NCBI GenBank assembly: GCA_021229015.1
Contig: CM037778.1
Location: 82,944,669-83,008,668, forward strand
Source of the DNA: Solen grandis
Taxonomy: Eukaryota > Mollusca > Bivalvia > Adapedonta > Solenidae
DNA: 64,000 nucleotides
Direction of reading: 5' to 3'
A program made the translations under genes and the position numbers. This document shows positions 22,146 through 34,688 of the stretch, piece by piece. The notes under the pieces are model-generated. The model was given only the letters and a program-made list of their open reading frames with translations, did no database searches and had not been told where the DNA came from. Within the stretch, counting starts at the first letter, position 1, and each line of letters opens with the position of its first letter.

Positions 22146-23564
22146 AGCTCACCTGTGTACTTGTGCTCAGGGTGAGTTTTTGTAACCACTTTTTGTCCGT
22201 CGTGCGTCGTCCGTCGTCAACAATTGCTTGTGAACACTCTAGAGGCCACAGTTTTGGCCCAATCTTCATGAAACAAAGATGTTTGCCTACGGGTTATGTG
22301 CGGTCAAAAACTAGGTCACCAGGTCAAATCTCCCTTCATTAAGGCTAGGTATTTGTCTACATGATATCTTGGATGAGTTTGAAATTGGGTCACGTGGGGT
22401 CAAAAACTAAGTCACCATGTCAAATCTTAGAAAATCCTTGTGAACACTCTAAAGGCAACAGTTTTGGCCCAATCTTCATGAAAAAATGGTCAGGATGTTT
22501 CTCTACATGATACCTTGGATGCGTTCAAAATTGGGTCACATGGGTCAAACTGGGTCACCAGTCAAAACCTTGAAAACCCTGTGAACATTCTAGAGCTTCA
22601 GTTTTACACTTATACACTTGTGCTTAGGGTAAGCTTTTGTGACCGCTTTTTGACCGTCGTCTGTCGTCCGTCGTCAACAATAGCATGTGAACACTCTAGA
22701 GACCACAGTTTGAGCCCAATATTCATTAGATTTAATCAGGATGTTTGTCTACATGATATCTTGGATGAATTCGAAATCGGGTCACGTGAGGTTAAAAACT
22801 AGGTTACCAGGTCAAATCCTTGAAAATTCTTATTAACACTCTAGAGTTCATGAAAATTTGAAAATAGGTCAAATGGATTCAAAAACTAGGTCACGAGGTC
22901 AAATCCGAGAAAATCTTGTGAACACTCTAGAGGCCACAGTTTAAGCCCAATCTTCATTAGATTTTGGTCAGGATGTTTGTCTCCCTGATATCGTGGATGA
23001 GTTCAAAAATGGGTCACATGGGGTCAAAAACTAGGTCACTAGGTCAAATCTTAGAAAAACCTTGCGAACACTCTAGATGCACAGTTTTAACCCAATCTTC
23101 ATGAAATTATGTCAGGATGTTTATCTTGGATGAGTTTGAAATCGGGTCACGTGGGGTGAAAAACTAGGTCACCAGGTCAAATCTTAGGAAAACCTTGTGA
23201 ACATTCTCGAGGTCACATGTTTGGCCCTACCTACATGTAACTTGGTCAGAATTTGTGTTTACATCAAATCTCGTATGAATTCAAAACTGGGCCACATGCG
23301 GTCAAAAAATAGGTCACAAGGGCAGATTTTAGAAAAAATCTTGTGAACACTCTAGGGGCCTACATTTTTGTACCAGTCTTCATTAAACTTGAAAAGATGG
23401 TGACTGCATTAATTCCCAGTTGAGTGCCAATTCAGGTAGGATCGAAATCTAGGTCACTTAATCAAATGTAAGGAAAACACTTTAGATGCCACTCTTTTGT
23501 CATCATGCCAAACACAGCGATCTTACTCAGGTGAGCGACACAGGGCCATCTTGGTCCTCTTGTT
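22146..23564 (+). mobile_element. AGCTCACC-type repeat element A
   Basis: It begins AGCTCACCTGTGTACTTGTG and ends CAGGTGAGCGACACAGGGCC then ATCTTGGTCCTCTTGTT. The ends form a short imperfect inverted repeat (AGCTCACCTG/CAGGTGAGC). The interior is a series of worn units with recurring strings such as GTGAACACTCTAGAGG, GGGTCAAAAACTAGGTCACC and GGATGTTTGTCTACATGATA. Short frames inside are by-products. It sits in an intron of the TSP1/CUB gene. Confidence 0.85.
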
Positions 23565-24685
23565 TAAAATCAATATGATCTCTAAATCTCCAACATGTTG
23601 TCACTGAGATGCTGCATTTTTGTACACCCATCGTTCAGCAAATGTCATCTCTCTAAAAAATATAGATAAAAAGTTCACTTATTTGCGAAACAAAATAAAG
23701 CAATACTATCGTATTAGTTAGTTTAAACATTTTTATTTATTGAATATTATCACTGAACAAATCACATACATACAATACTGAAATAGGATTGAATCGGAAG
23801 GGTAAAGCTAATTGGCATTTATTTCTTTGCAAGTTTTGATTTTTTTTTTAAATAAACTACATGTAATATGTTGCTCTCCTACACTATATAACTTTCCGAT
23901 ATACAATGTCAAATTTAAAAAAGAGACATAAGTAGTAATTATAAATCCCTGGCATCAATATCAATATAATGAACTTTTAACTTTTCCCTACTATATTTTT
24001 GCACAGTTCTCAGCACTTGCTGTCACGGATCAAGTAGATAAGCACCATTTTATAAAGCAAACGCACTACTAGAGAATAAACTGTCTTTTAAAATTTGTTT
24101 TCACCTAGAGTAGAGTCGGGTATTGCTCTACCTTTCGGTAGTTGACAAATTATAGCTGCATGTGTGTGTTTGTTACATTTTGTTGTTGATATGCCACATT
24201 AAGTTAAATATTAACGTGCAAGTTCATTGCTGCTTACAAAATAAAATAAAAGCTTAAGAGCCCGAACAGGATAGGGTAATCTCGTATATGCTTATGGGTA
24301 TGATTTAGATTATGTTTTAGGGCATTTTGATTTTTTGTTAAAGTTAAATGATGGGCTAAATTAATTATAAAATATAAGTTAAATCAAGCATGTAACACAG
24401 TGTGAACTGGAATAACGATCTATATGACAGACATTAACATGACATACAAAGCCATTAAGTTCATTTTGATTAAATGTCCCAATCCGAAGAGGTAAAGTTT
24501 AATAATTTCTATGATAATGAGGTAGCACAGTTTCGACTCAATCATAAAATGCACGTCACATTTATACATCTCGTAAATTCCTGTATTACATAATGTTCGA
24601 ATGTGTACATATATTTTCGGTGCACAACGTTTAATTTAATGCCAGTTTCAGTTTTATGTTAAACGTGTTTCGACTAAAGAGATTG

Positions 24686-24716
<31 letters not shown>

Positions 24717-26067
24717 AATAAAAAATAAAAAAATATATCAAAATAAGTCTTGTTTTAATTGCAGCTAGCAGGAGGCTGAAAAAAAGAAGGCAGAGAATAA
24801 AGATAAAACTAAGTCATCTCCAAATACCAATCAACATATCTGATAACAATATACTGTAAGATCAAAAAGAAAATATGTCTTTTATATTTTTCTTAGATTC
24901 TTAGTTCTTAGATTTCGTTTCACTTGATGACAGTATGCCTTGTGGAAAAAAGCAAACTAAACGTTGTTTTTAAGTCAAAGATTTTTTAATATCGGCCAAT
25001 GAGAACGTGCCTTTTAAATGAAAAACTCATTGGCGCGCGCGGAGGATTGAAAATCATGGAAACTTATAAAAATATGCTGTTAACAGTTGTATAAAAGGAA
25101 CTCTTTGATTGGTTAAATAACTTGAAGGATCCAATGAAAATGAATGATTTGACAAATACTACAGCCATAAAATATATAGTGATATAAAATCCAAAGGCAG
25201 ATACATAATTTCGATCGACCTGGCGTGGTATCCGACGATGCTTAGATGTATGCATTATTTCTTTGGGTACCTTAACTGAACTTATTTGACACCAATTTCC
25301 AAAATAATTAAATAAAAAGACTATTAAGTAGCAAATCAAATATAATATGAAACATACCACACACTTTCAATATCTATAAAAAAAAACGTATCCTTTTAAT
25401 CACCTGATGTCCCCTCTTTTATTTTCTATCAATCCAAGCATGTGCAAATTAAAACCAAAATTAAAAATCAAACATTGCTAAATACCTTAACCACAATAGC
25501 TACCCTATATGTCCATAAACGTTCCGGAACCACCACTCTATCGTGTTGAACACCATCTTACTCTTGGATGGCGAATAAAAACATTAGGTTTAAAACTTAA
25601 GTGAATATATGTACGATCCATATTTACGACAATCGCAAAATTTCAGCTTCAGGTTTTCAACCGAATGTCCTACTTTTAAGTTTCTAATACTAGTCAAACT
25701 ACACTGTCAGAACCAATGACAAAGTGACTAACTCTCCTCATCCTTCCGCTAAATGTAAGACTTTCCACTAGCAAAGCATATAAAGGGAGATAATCATTCA
25801 AGCATCTACATCGCACTTATCATAACATAAATCTTAATTTCAAATCCAAAATCGTTTAATTCTCAGTTTAGCGTACGGACCAAAACATCACACAGAATTA
25901 TTATGTAGGTCTTAAGTAAGTCGGCTTTATGAAATTTATTTCTTAAGGGAATGTAACGTATTTGACGAATATGTTTTGGACGTTTATATGCATAAAATGA
26001 ACGTGACTTTAACTTTTAGGCGTTCTAAACTTTACATGATGAATATAATTTAATACTTAATTTAAAG
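23565..26067. other. Probable intron sequence, no exon recognised
   Basis: It lies between the TSP1 exon region and the CUB exon. AT-rich with an (AAT)n run at 24,690-24,715. A perfect 9-bp inverted pair containing CCAAT boxes (GCCAATGAG 24,995-25,003; CTCATTGGC 25,026-25,034) is followed by GCGCGCGCGG. A minus-strand frame at 25,064-25,360 is hydrophobic but matches nothing known. Confidence 0.5.
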
Positions 26068-26103
26068 GTTTGAATGTTGTACAATTCCTCATTAAAAAAC
26101 TAG

Positions 26104-26267
26104 GAGTAGAGGACATGATGAAATGTGGCCAGAATTTGACGCAGCCTGGAGTTATTGCCCTCCCGTCCTACTATGACCAGCCGCTCAACTGTACGTGGTT
26201 CATCTCGGCCCCTGATGGCAAATTTGTCAGAATTGATATCACGAGTCTTTATCTCTCATATTATGAG
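26104..26267 (+). CDS. CUB domain, first-half exon
   Basis: The exon codes the first half of a CUB domain. It runs from VEDMMKCGQNLTQPGVIALP, through YYDQPLNCTWFISAP, to DGKFVRIDITSLYLSYYE. The first two conserved cysteines (CG.NL and L.CTW), the G-x-I-x-LP/SP-Y turn and the aromatic/hydrophobic IDITSLYL strand are present. The donor is GAG|GTAAGA. The acceptor is probably AACTAG (26,103), giving phase 1 to match the TSP1 exon; AAAG at 26,067 is an alternative, also phase 1. The second half of the domain is not seen before the N gap at 27,501. CUB domains bind protein or carbohydrate partners outside the cell. Confidence 0.85.
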
Positions 26268-27938
26268 GTAAGATTGATTTTATATTCAACGAAATTGTAT
26301 TATAACAATCAGACTTATTCGGATTAACCGAACACTTAGTTAGTTATAAGGTACACTTTCGCTAGATCCCGATTTCCCTTCTTTATCTTATATTTTGATA
26401 TGTTTATAGAATACCTGCTTATAACGTAATCTCGGTAAGAAGAAACCCCTTTTCTGGTCAAAACCAGCATTTTCAACTGCAATTTAGATATTTTCAACGG
26501 ACTGTGAAGATCGATTTCATCCTCGCAGAAACCTTGACACTTTTGATTGGCACGTAATACACTAATTGCCACAGAAATCAAGTAAAAACCGCAATTCTTG
26601 TATGTCTGCAGAATATAAATCTATTAGTTATTTTGAAAGGGCATGCTATGCAGTTTGCATGTAGCGCATCTGAATGTGTGCACCTGTGTGTAGAGACATG
26701 TTTTACTGAGATATTATGTAGCTGCTATGAGTGAACTCTTTACGTACAATAATAACAGTTCAATGCAATTTATAAATCTAAATTGCTTGTATTTTTGTCC
26801 ACATTGTATAAAGCCATAACTTGATGGGATATTTTTTTTTCTGTCCGCATTTGATTGTTAGATGCATACCGATTTACGGCAAAATCGGAAGTAGTGGGTT
26901 AATTCACTGTATATCATTACATAAAGGCTATTGGAAATATGTATGGACTGATGATAAGTAAATAATGAATCGCCAGAATCATACACAATTCACAGTTTAT
27001 GTGTATGAACTTATGATTTATTAGTAAATCCATGATCATAAGAAATAATAATAATTCTATCTTTCTCTCGTCGAGCATTTCACATGTTCGTTGTGGAAAT
27101 CTGTTCTCTATCTAAATGTCATGTATAAGATAAAACAATCCTTATATTGGTTACAAGAAATGTCGGATAGTGAGAACAAAAAGTCATGGTCCGGACTAGT
27201 TTGCTATAAAGTTTTACGGTATGTGGAAATGGGTGAATTGCAATGAAAAATGTCAATATTACAAATAAAAAATAAGTAGTTATAGGCTACCCGGCGCACA
27301 ATCGACCATGACACGACCCTGTAATGTCTCCAGTCAAACCTTTCTGCTTAATCCCCCCCCCCCCCCCCAAAAAAAAAAATAAAAAAATAAATAAAACAGT
27401 TCATATTACATACAACTTTTCATCTTTATCACCGTACCAATCAGCACCGAAGTCGCTGCATATTTAGCTTGGACCCATTATTGAAAGATTCTTAGCTGAG
27501 NNNNNNNNNNNNNNNNNNNNNNNNNNNNNNNNNNNNNNNNNNNNNNNNNNNNNNNNNNNNNNNNNNNNNNNNNNNNNNNNNNNNNNNNNNNNNNNNNNNN
27601 CGTGCTATCGGTAGATTTAACAGGTGGCTTAAAAATGATAAAAAGAAACATTAGTGAAAATGGTGTAAAATTGGTACTTCTTTATTAAATGAATGTTTTC
27701 TTCTGTTTCCCAAACATTTTCAATGAAAAAACAGTTTGGAAAAAAAGATCAATTTTGCAAATTGTTCATGGTTTCCCTGTAAAATTAAGTCACACTTGAG
27801 GTGAAAAATAGCATTAGTGTCAGTAGTGCGAGAATACCAATATGGGGAACTGAATACGTGAGGATACATTTCATCTTTTAATTAACACTTTCAAACTTTT
27901 ATTCAATTTTCTCACAAATACACTATGTATTACTTTTT
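26268..27938. other. No exon recognised; includes scaffold gap
   Basis: Expected to hold the rest of the CUB domain, but no matching exon was found by eye. A run of 16 C followed by A-rich sequence lies at 27,353-27,395, shortly before the N gap, and could be the reason the assembly stopped. Confidence 0.5.
27501..27600. other. Assembly gap (100 N)
   Basis: Exactly 100 N bases, the usual length for a gap of unknown size. Order and distance across it should be treated with care. Confidence 0.98.
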
Positions 27939-28958
27939 AGCACACCTGAGCACAACATGCTTGTGGTGAGCTATTGTGATCGCCTGTTGTCCATCTTCCG
28001 TGCGTGCGTGCGTCCAGCGCCAACAATTTCCTTTAAACAACATCTCCTCCTAAACTGCTGAATGGATTTTGACCAAACTTATCATCCTTATGATGCCTGC
28101 TATCAAAGTTGTTCAAATTATTTTGATTGGTTGAAAAAGTAGGTCACAGGAGCTAAAAATAGATTTTAAAAATGCAAACTTTGAAAATCTTCTGCAAAAC
28201 TGCAAGGCCTAGAGCTTAGATATTTGGTGTGTAGCATTATCTTATGAACCTCTACCAAGATGTTCAAATCATGATCCTGGGGTCAAAATTGGCCCCGCCC
28301 CAAGGGTCACTTGATTTTACATAGGCTTATAAGGAAAAAAATAGAAAAATCTTCTTTTCAGAAACCACAAGGCCTGGAGCTTAGATATTTGGTGTTAGCA
28401 TTGCTTAGTGGATCTCTACTATGTTTATTCAAATCATGACCCTGGGGTCAAAATTGATTCTGCCCCAGGGGTCACTTGAATTTACATAGGCTTATATATA
28501 TAAGGAAAAAAATAGAAAAATCTTCTTTTCAGAAACCACAAGGCCTGGAGCTTAGATATTGCCTGATAGACATCTACCAAGTACGTTCAAGTTATGGTCC
28601 TGGAGTCAAAATTGGCCCAGTCCCAGGGGTTACTTGTTTTTACATAGACTTACATAGGAAAGATTTTTAAAAAATATCCTTATCAGAAACCACAACATCA
28701 TAGGTTTAGACATTTGGTATGTAACATGCCCTTGTGGACCTGAACCAAGTTTTCAAATCATGGCCCTGGTGTCAAAAATGATCCCACGCTAGGGTTAACT
28801 TGTTTCTTGACCACATGTAAACTTTTTGTGTGGAATTCAGATTATATTGCTGTTCTTCTGTAAGGATTTTATATTCAGTATTTATAACCATGTTGTAAAA
28901 GGCAATGAAATCAATATTTCTCAGGTGAACGATTCAGGGCCATCTTGGCCCTCTTGTT
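27939..28958 (+). mobile_element. AGCTCACC-type repeat element B
   Basis: It opens AGCACACCTGAGCACAACAT and ends CAGGTGAACGATTCAGGGCC then ATCTTGGCCCTCTTGTT. The inner units contain GACCCTGGGGTCAAAATTGG, CCACAAGGCCTGGAGCTTAG and AGATATTTGGTGTG, the same unit type as at 60.8-63.4 kb but different from elements C, D and E. Confidence 0.85.
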
Positions 28959-29069
28959 ATCTCCTGTACATTTCTTTCTTTAAATTTCATGCACTGACGC
29001 TCACCTGCACAAAATATTCGAAATGGTGCGATGCAGTAGGAATAGATAGAATCTATATTTGCCCTTGTT

Positions 29070-30074
29070 AGCTCACCTGAGCACAAAGTGCTCAAGGTGA
29101 GCTTTTGTGATCGCCCTTCGTCCGGCGTCCGTCGTCGTGCGTCGTCCGTCGTCAACAATTTGCTTTAAACGACATCTCCTCTGAAACCGCTGGACAGAAT
29201 TTAATGAAACTTGGCAGGAATGTTCCTTGGGTGAGGCTCTACAAAAGTTGCTAAAATAAACTTGATCCATGTAGAACTCTGGTTGCCATGGCAACCAAAA
29301 GAAAAAAAAATGAAAACTTTAAAAATCATCTTCTTCAAAACTACTGGCCAGATTTTAAAATAAATTGGTACAGATGTTCCTTGGGTCAACCTCTACCAAA
29401 GTTGCTGAAATTATTCCGATCCGTAAAAAACATGGCCGCCAGGGGCGGGGCTTATTTGCCTTATATGTATATAGAGAAACCTTTAAATAACATCTTCTCT
29501 GAAACCACTGGACATAATTTGATTAAACTTGGCAGGGATGATCCTTGGGTCAACCTTCACAAAATTTGCTAAAATAAACTTGATCCATGTAGAACTCTGG
29601 TTGCCATGGCAACAAAAAGAAAAAAAAATGAAAACTTTAAAAATCATCTTCTTCAAAACTACTGGCCAGATTTTAAAATAAATTGGTACAGATATTCCTT
29701 GGGTCAACCTCTACCAAAGTTGCTAAATTTTTTCCGATCCGTAAAAAACATGGCCGCCAGGGGCGGGGCTTATTTGCCTTATATGTATATAGTGAAAACT
29801 TTAATCAACATTTCCTCTGAAACCACTGGACAGAATTTGATTAAACATGGCAGGAATGATCCTTGGGTCAACCTTCACAAAATTTGCTAAAATAAACTTG
29901 ATCAATATAGAACTCTGGTTGCCATGGCAACAAAAAGAAAAAAAATATGAAAACTTTAAATATCATCTTCTTCAAAACTACTGGCCAGATTTTAAAATAA
30001 ATTGGTACAAATGTTCCTTAAGTCAACCTATTTATCTCAGGTGAGCGATTTAGGGCCATCATGGGCCTCTTGTT
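29070..30074 (+). mobile_element. AGCTCACC-type repeat element C (318-bp units)
   Basis: It starts AGCTCACCTGAGCACAAAGT, runs through a GTCCGTCGTC-rich head, and ends CAGGTGAGCGATTTAGGGCC then ATCATGGGCCTCTTGTT. The interior has three copies of a unit of about 318 bp, each with GGTTGCCATGGCAAC (29,282, 29,600, 29,918) and CATGGCCGCCAGGGGCGGGG. Because 318 is a multiple of three, the units give look-alike frames of 94 codons that are unlikely to be genes. Confidence 0.9.
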
Positions 30075-33000
30075 TTTTCATTCCTTTAAGGTTTGTCCCG
30101 TTCTGAATACAGTTTGTTAGCCAGTTCCACTGCACTTTTCAGATTATCGATTTAAAAAATATTAAATGAGCTGAATTAGAAAATGAATATGCACTAATTT
30201 GTGGACATATTATCTATCATAAATATATTGAAAGTTTCAAATGAAATCTTTCATTGTGTTTTATCTGTTTTCATTTGTAACATTTCACCAGTTACGATGC
30301 AGCTTCAGTGGTTCAGGTGGATATTATAATTTTAGGACTTCTTGGTAAGGGCAGTACCACAGGAAAAAAAAAATGTGTGTCAGTGTCAACTTCAAGTTGA
30401 GTTTTACACGGACTGAAATCTAAATATTTTCAACATGATTCACTATTAGAGCAAGTGCTACAGTTATTGACACCAAGCAGTGAATGTCATGCTGACCTAA
30501 TATACATGTAAACAAAGTTGTACTTCATTTTAGCAGCTTTGATTGGCTGTTTGATTACTCATCTGGTGTGTTGTAGTTTTTGCATGCTGTGAAATTTTTA
30601 TGCAAACTGTGTCAACAGCATGTAACAAAAATTAATGTCCTAATTAAGGTAGATGTGTGTTTTTGGTAAGTGATTTTAATACGAGTCGGTTTGTTTAGTT
30701 ATCTTGTCTTTTTCTGCTGTATTGAATAACTTTTTTCTTTCTAGAATCTTGTATTCTTGGATGGTCATATATGTATACTCATCCATGTACATCTTTGATA
30801 TTTTTTCTTTTATAATTTTCTAAAGTATGGGATTCCTAAACACTCCAAATGTCTCCCAAGCAATCAAACTGGCTGGTCTTATGACTCTCTACCAAGATTG
30901 TTCAAATTTTGACCCTGGGGCCAAAATTGGCCCCGCCCTAGGGGTCACATGATTTTACATAGCGTTAAAATAAGAATACCTTAAAATCTTCTTGTAAGAA
31001 AGTATACAGCTTGGAGCTTAGATATTTGGTGTGTAGCATCATCTTACATGAAAAATGCACTCACCCTTAGAAAACTTTCACTTGCCCTTAAATTCAAACA
31101 ATTTTTAATAATTTTTAATTTTTTTTTGTTTGAAAATAGTATCAGCCATGCTTCCTTTTTGATTTGTCATAATTAAATGCCGTGATTTCCATTTATCTAA
31201 TCCTCTTCATTGTCTCATCTGTGACCTCCCCACCACATTCCGCTGAAAAAGGAACTGAATATGCTGGTTTGTTCACTTTTGTATGTTTACTTTATTGATT
31301 GGCTATTATGGGGCATATACCTTAAGTAGTCATAAGCACTACTTTTATTAATTGATACATTACTACATGTATTTAAATTTATGACTTGTAAATGAAACAT
31401 GTGTATATACCTGTTTCGAAAGGTAGGTTCTGATTGCCCAGCATTTAAACTTATGATGACCTTAGACAAGGGAATGGCGTGATCAATTCCTGGTTGTAAC
31501 TACCAAAGTTAGTATAGGCATTCTTAATTGCTGCTTAGAGTATTTAAATGCTAACTACATGTACAGGACTGGTTGGCCTTGTGACAGTGAGTATGTTATT
31601 ATGCCTGTTTCTGCTTAAAGGCAGCACTTCAGCCAAATATGTTGTAAGGCATCTCTATTTTCTGTATCGGATCAGGTCTCAAATTGAGTGACTAACACTT
31701 TTAAGTGTCACAATGTCAGGAAATAATTTCGAAAGAAAAAACACAATATGCCAAATGAAAGAAATAGGCACAGACCTGTTTACATAAATCTTGATTTAAT
31801 TTTCTGCACATTTCTCTATAATAATGTGTGTACAACACACATTGAAAATAAGACATTCATAGGAGCTGTTGAGGTCAGTTAAATGATTGCAGATTTGTTG
31901 TGCTTTTGGTAAACCTCACATTATTGCTATGAACCCTATGTATGGAAAGACATTGTTTTTGCCAGGGTTAACTGTGTGTCACAAATTCTTGTCGCATGCA
32001 TATCTTAAAGAAAACATACATATTACTTTTTATTTTATGCTAACTTATGAAATACTGTCTTATAGCACTGAGTTAAATTCCATATCCCAAAGTGTGAGTG
32101 ATATAGGTAATATATAGAACCGGCTAGCATAAAATAAAAGGAAATTAGTTTGCAATAAATCAGTTTAGAATATATTTAATCTCAAAGTGATTTATTTTTC
32201 AAATATTCTCAAATATTCTCCATAAGATATATTCCATATCAATTCCTAACAAATAATTATCTCCTACATATGTGACAATGCCGGTTACTCACAATAGGGG
32301 GTACAAGTGTTTAAGCTGATGGGTATTTTAAGAGCAAATGCTTTGTAAGTCAAAGGCACTGAGTCTGATACCCAGTTTGATGGAGGAGTATGTGATGTTA
32401 ACAAAAATTCACAATATGAAGAAATGCGTGGAAGTAGAAGGGTTGCTTAGATGGTAGAGCAATCGCTGAGTTCATGTCCCATCAGAATGCACATTTTCCA
32501 AAACATGTGACAAACATTTTAACATCATTTTTTTTTTAAATGTTATAATGTATCTATATTTATTTTCATTAATCATACAGCATTTACATGATAAACACAT
32601 CAATCAATGCTACCCATTCATAAACATGCTATTTGAACCAAAAATTGTTTATCATTTTGTATGAAAATGTCAGTGAAGGCTTTGTTTGTATTTTTGAAAG
32701 TTCAAACTAATCCCTGCACACAGTTTGGTCATTCAATTGATTTAAGTTGATCAATAATTGAGATTTAAGCTGCTTTGTCCTCTGTTAACATCTGCAGAGA
32801 TGTGAATACCTAGATGTAGCTTCGTGACATCTGTAAAAGTACGGAAAAAATAACAGTAAATGAACGAGTCAAAAATTCATTCAAAGTAATTTGTATACAA
32901 AGTAGTTATTTTTTCTAGATACATAAATAATTGTCAAACTCAATAAATTTGTAGGTGTTGGTGATTTCAATACATGAATTTTCATTATCAACAAATAGTC

Positions 33001-33386
33001 TTACTAGATCTATACGGCGACATAGTCATAATAAATATATTTATGTATGGAAAATGAAACTTATATTTGAGAAGACTATTTACGGTATACAACGTTGGTT
33101 CACAAACGATGAGTAGAGTGTTTCACGCCGAAAGAGTTGACATCATTTGTTGACTTCGTAACCGCAAATTTACATTACACTGTTATTCATTTTATGTCAT
33201 TTTAAGATTTTTCTTCAGTCTTTCAAGTTTAGATGATATTCGTTTGTACTATCTGTGTTAGAGTTTGTCAAAAATATTACAAAATGACATATTTCCTTGC
33301 GTATCCCTTTTTTTTTTCTTCTTCTAAACAAACAGTATCGGTTGGGTAAAGTTGCGACACTGCTGTGAATCAGATTTTGAGGTATA
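30075..33386. other. Non-coding stretch with repeat fragments
   Basis: No gene is recognised. A piece of the element-B unit type lies at about 30,872-31,047 (GACCCTGGGGCCAAAATTGG). The region 32,280-32,500 has two worn tRNA-like strings. The rest is AT-rich. Confidence 0.55.
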
Positions 33387-34451
33387 TTACGGAGCCCATA
33401 CCCAAACAAAACCAAACCAAATCTGATTTTTGCAATGGAATAGACTTAATTCTATACGATTGTCAACAATTTTGAACTTTTTTGCCCAGGAAATATCTCT
33501 CTCCACATGAACCCTGTATCTGGCAATCTTCCTTGTAAGTGCCACATGACTAGCTGACATTTGTCTAGAACTTGGGACGAAAGGTGGTATATGTAATTTC
33601 AGTCCCAGGTTTTCAGTTTCTTTGCGGATCAAAAATCCTTTATCAACCATAATCCTGTCGCCTCTCTTCAGTCTACCTCAGTCTAGTAGCTGCTGAAGCA
33701 TCTGTAGTAGACCACTTCTAGATGTGAGTTCCTTGTCAGATATACTTCCTGAAAACAGCATTGACACAAACAGGAAAGAGCGTCTAGGGTCTATCCTGAC
33801 CAAACTTTTGAGTGTAGTGGCTGATTTATAGTCTGAGTAACACTGACTCTGGGATTGCAGTGAACTTGGTCGCGCTTGTTTAATTTCCGTTCCATCTTGA
33901 ATGAGCACAGTATCCACCTGCTTTTTACTTTGATGGCATATTTGCTATGAGTGTGTCTCTCTCTGGCCATAATGGCACTGACCTAAATCTAAAAAATATG
34001 TAATTGATCCAGTTCTTGAAAACTGCTCCAGCATCTTGTGGTGATATTTTAAACAGATTTGCCAAGTGTTTAAATTCAAAGTTCAGTCTCCATTGAACAA
34101 GGGTGAGAAGAAGCTGATCTTCAAGTCTCATATCCTTAATACTAGATATTGTCCTGTTGAAGATAACGGGCATTCATTCCTAGACGGCAGTAGAAACGTG
34201 AATATGTTCATAAATTGCAGGGATGCATATCCCATATAATACTTGAAATTATCTCTAACAGGACTGTCTCTTACTGTTTCAACATTGAATGCTGTCACTT
34301 TAGTTGTTCGCTTTTCCTTCGCATTGATCTTCTCAATTGCATCGGCATAAGTCCTCTTCAGGTTTTCATTCTTGAGTAACTGTTGTGCCAGTGTCTGTCT
34401 CAGTTTTCTGTTTTCTGCGGCCAAGGCTTGTAGATCAAGAGGGGGACATCT
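33387..34451 (-). pseudogene. Broken DDE transposase (HTH_Tnp_4 + DDE_Tnp_4 type)
   Basis: One long exon on the minus strand, starting after a good acceptor (ATATTTTCAG). It codes a coiled coil (AAENRKLRQTLAQQLLKNEN), then a helix-turn-helix region (LLLTLVQWRLNFEFKHLANL), then the DDE core. The catalytic triad is recognisable as IQDGTEI, MVDKGFLI and RVHVERDI. Flanking text (PSSLQSQSQCYSDYKS, SGSISDKELTSRSGLL, LKLHIPPF) matches this IS4/PIF-related family, often with an N-terminal THAP domain in animals. The copy has a frameshift near 34,160, another near 33,920 and an in-frame stop just before the second Asp (33,678-33,680), so it is inactive. No THAP exon was found upstream, where element D lies. 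Confidence 0.9.
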
Positions 34452-34688
34452 CTGAAAATATATTTAAGAGCAACTTGCATCACTTCGAAACAATGGTTTT
34501 CAGATTATTAATTCAAAATAAGATTTCTCTCATTTACCAAGTTTGCTATTAATATTGATTAATGTAAAGTGCTCATTTTTTGTTTACATTAAATTTTGTT
34601 GATTATGAACTTAAGCAGATTCTGCTGGTGCCTATATTCATGGATCCATGATCTATAAAGCTTGAGGTCTATATAAAGACATATTTTA

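Noticed and set aside
25064..25360. Minus-strand 98-codon hydrophobic frame as a membrane protein
   Set aside because: AT-rich sequence readily gives Phe/Ile/Leu/Tyr-rich frames; no family, splice or conservation evidence.
29288..29890. Repeated 94-codon frames (MATKRKKNENFKN...) that look like a conserved gene family
   Set aside because: They occur once per 318-bp unit inside AGCTCACC elements, on both strands, and simply reflect a repeat period divisible by three. No known domain, and the frames cross element structure.
32310..32480. Two tRNA-like strings
   Set aside because: Only loose similarity to box A and box B, with wrong spacing; probably worn SINE relics at most.
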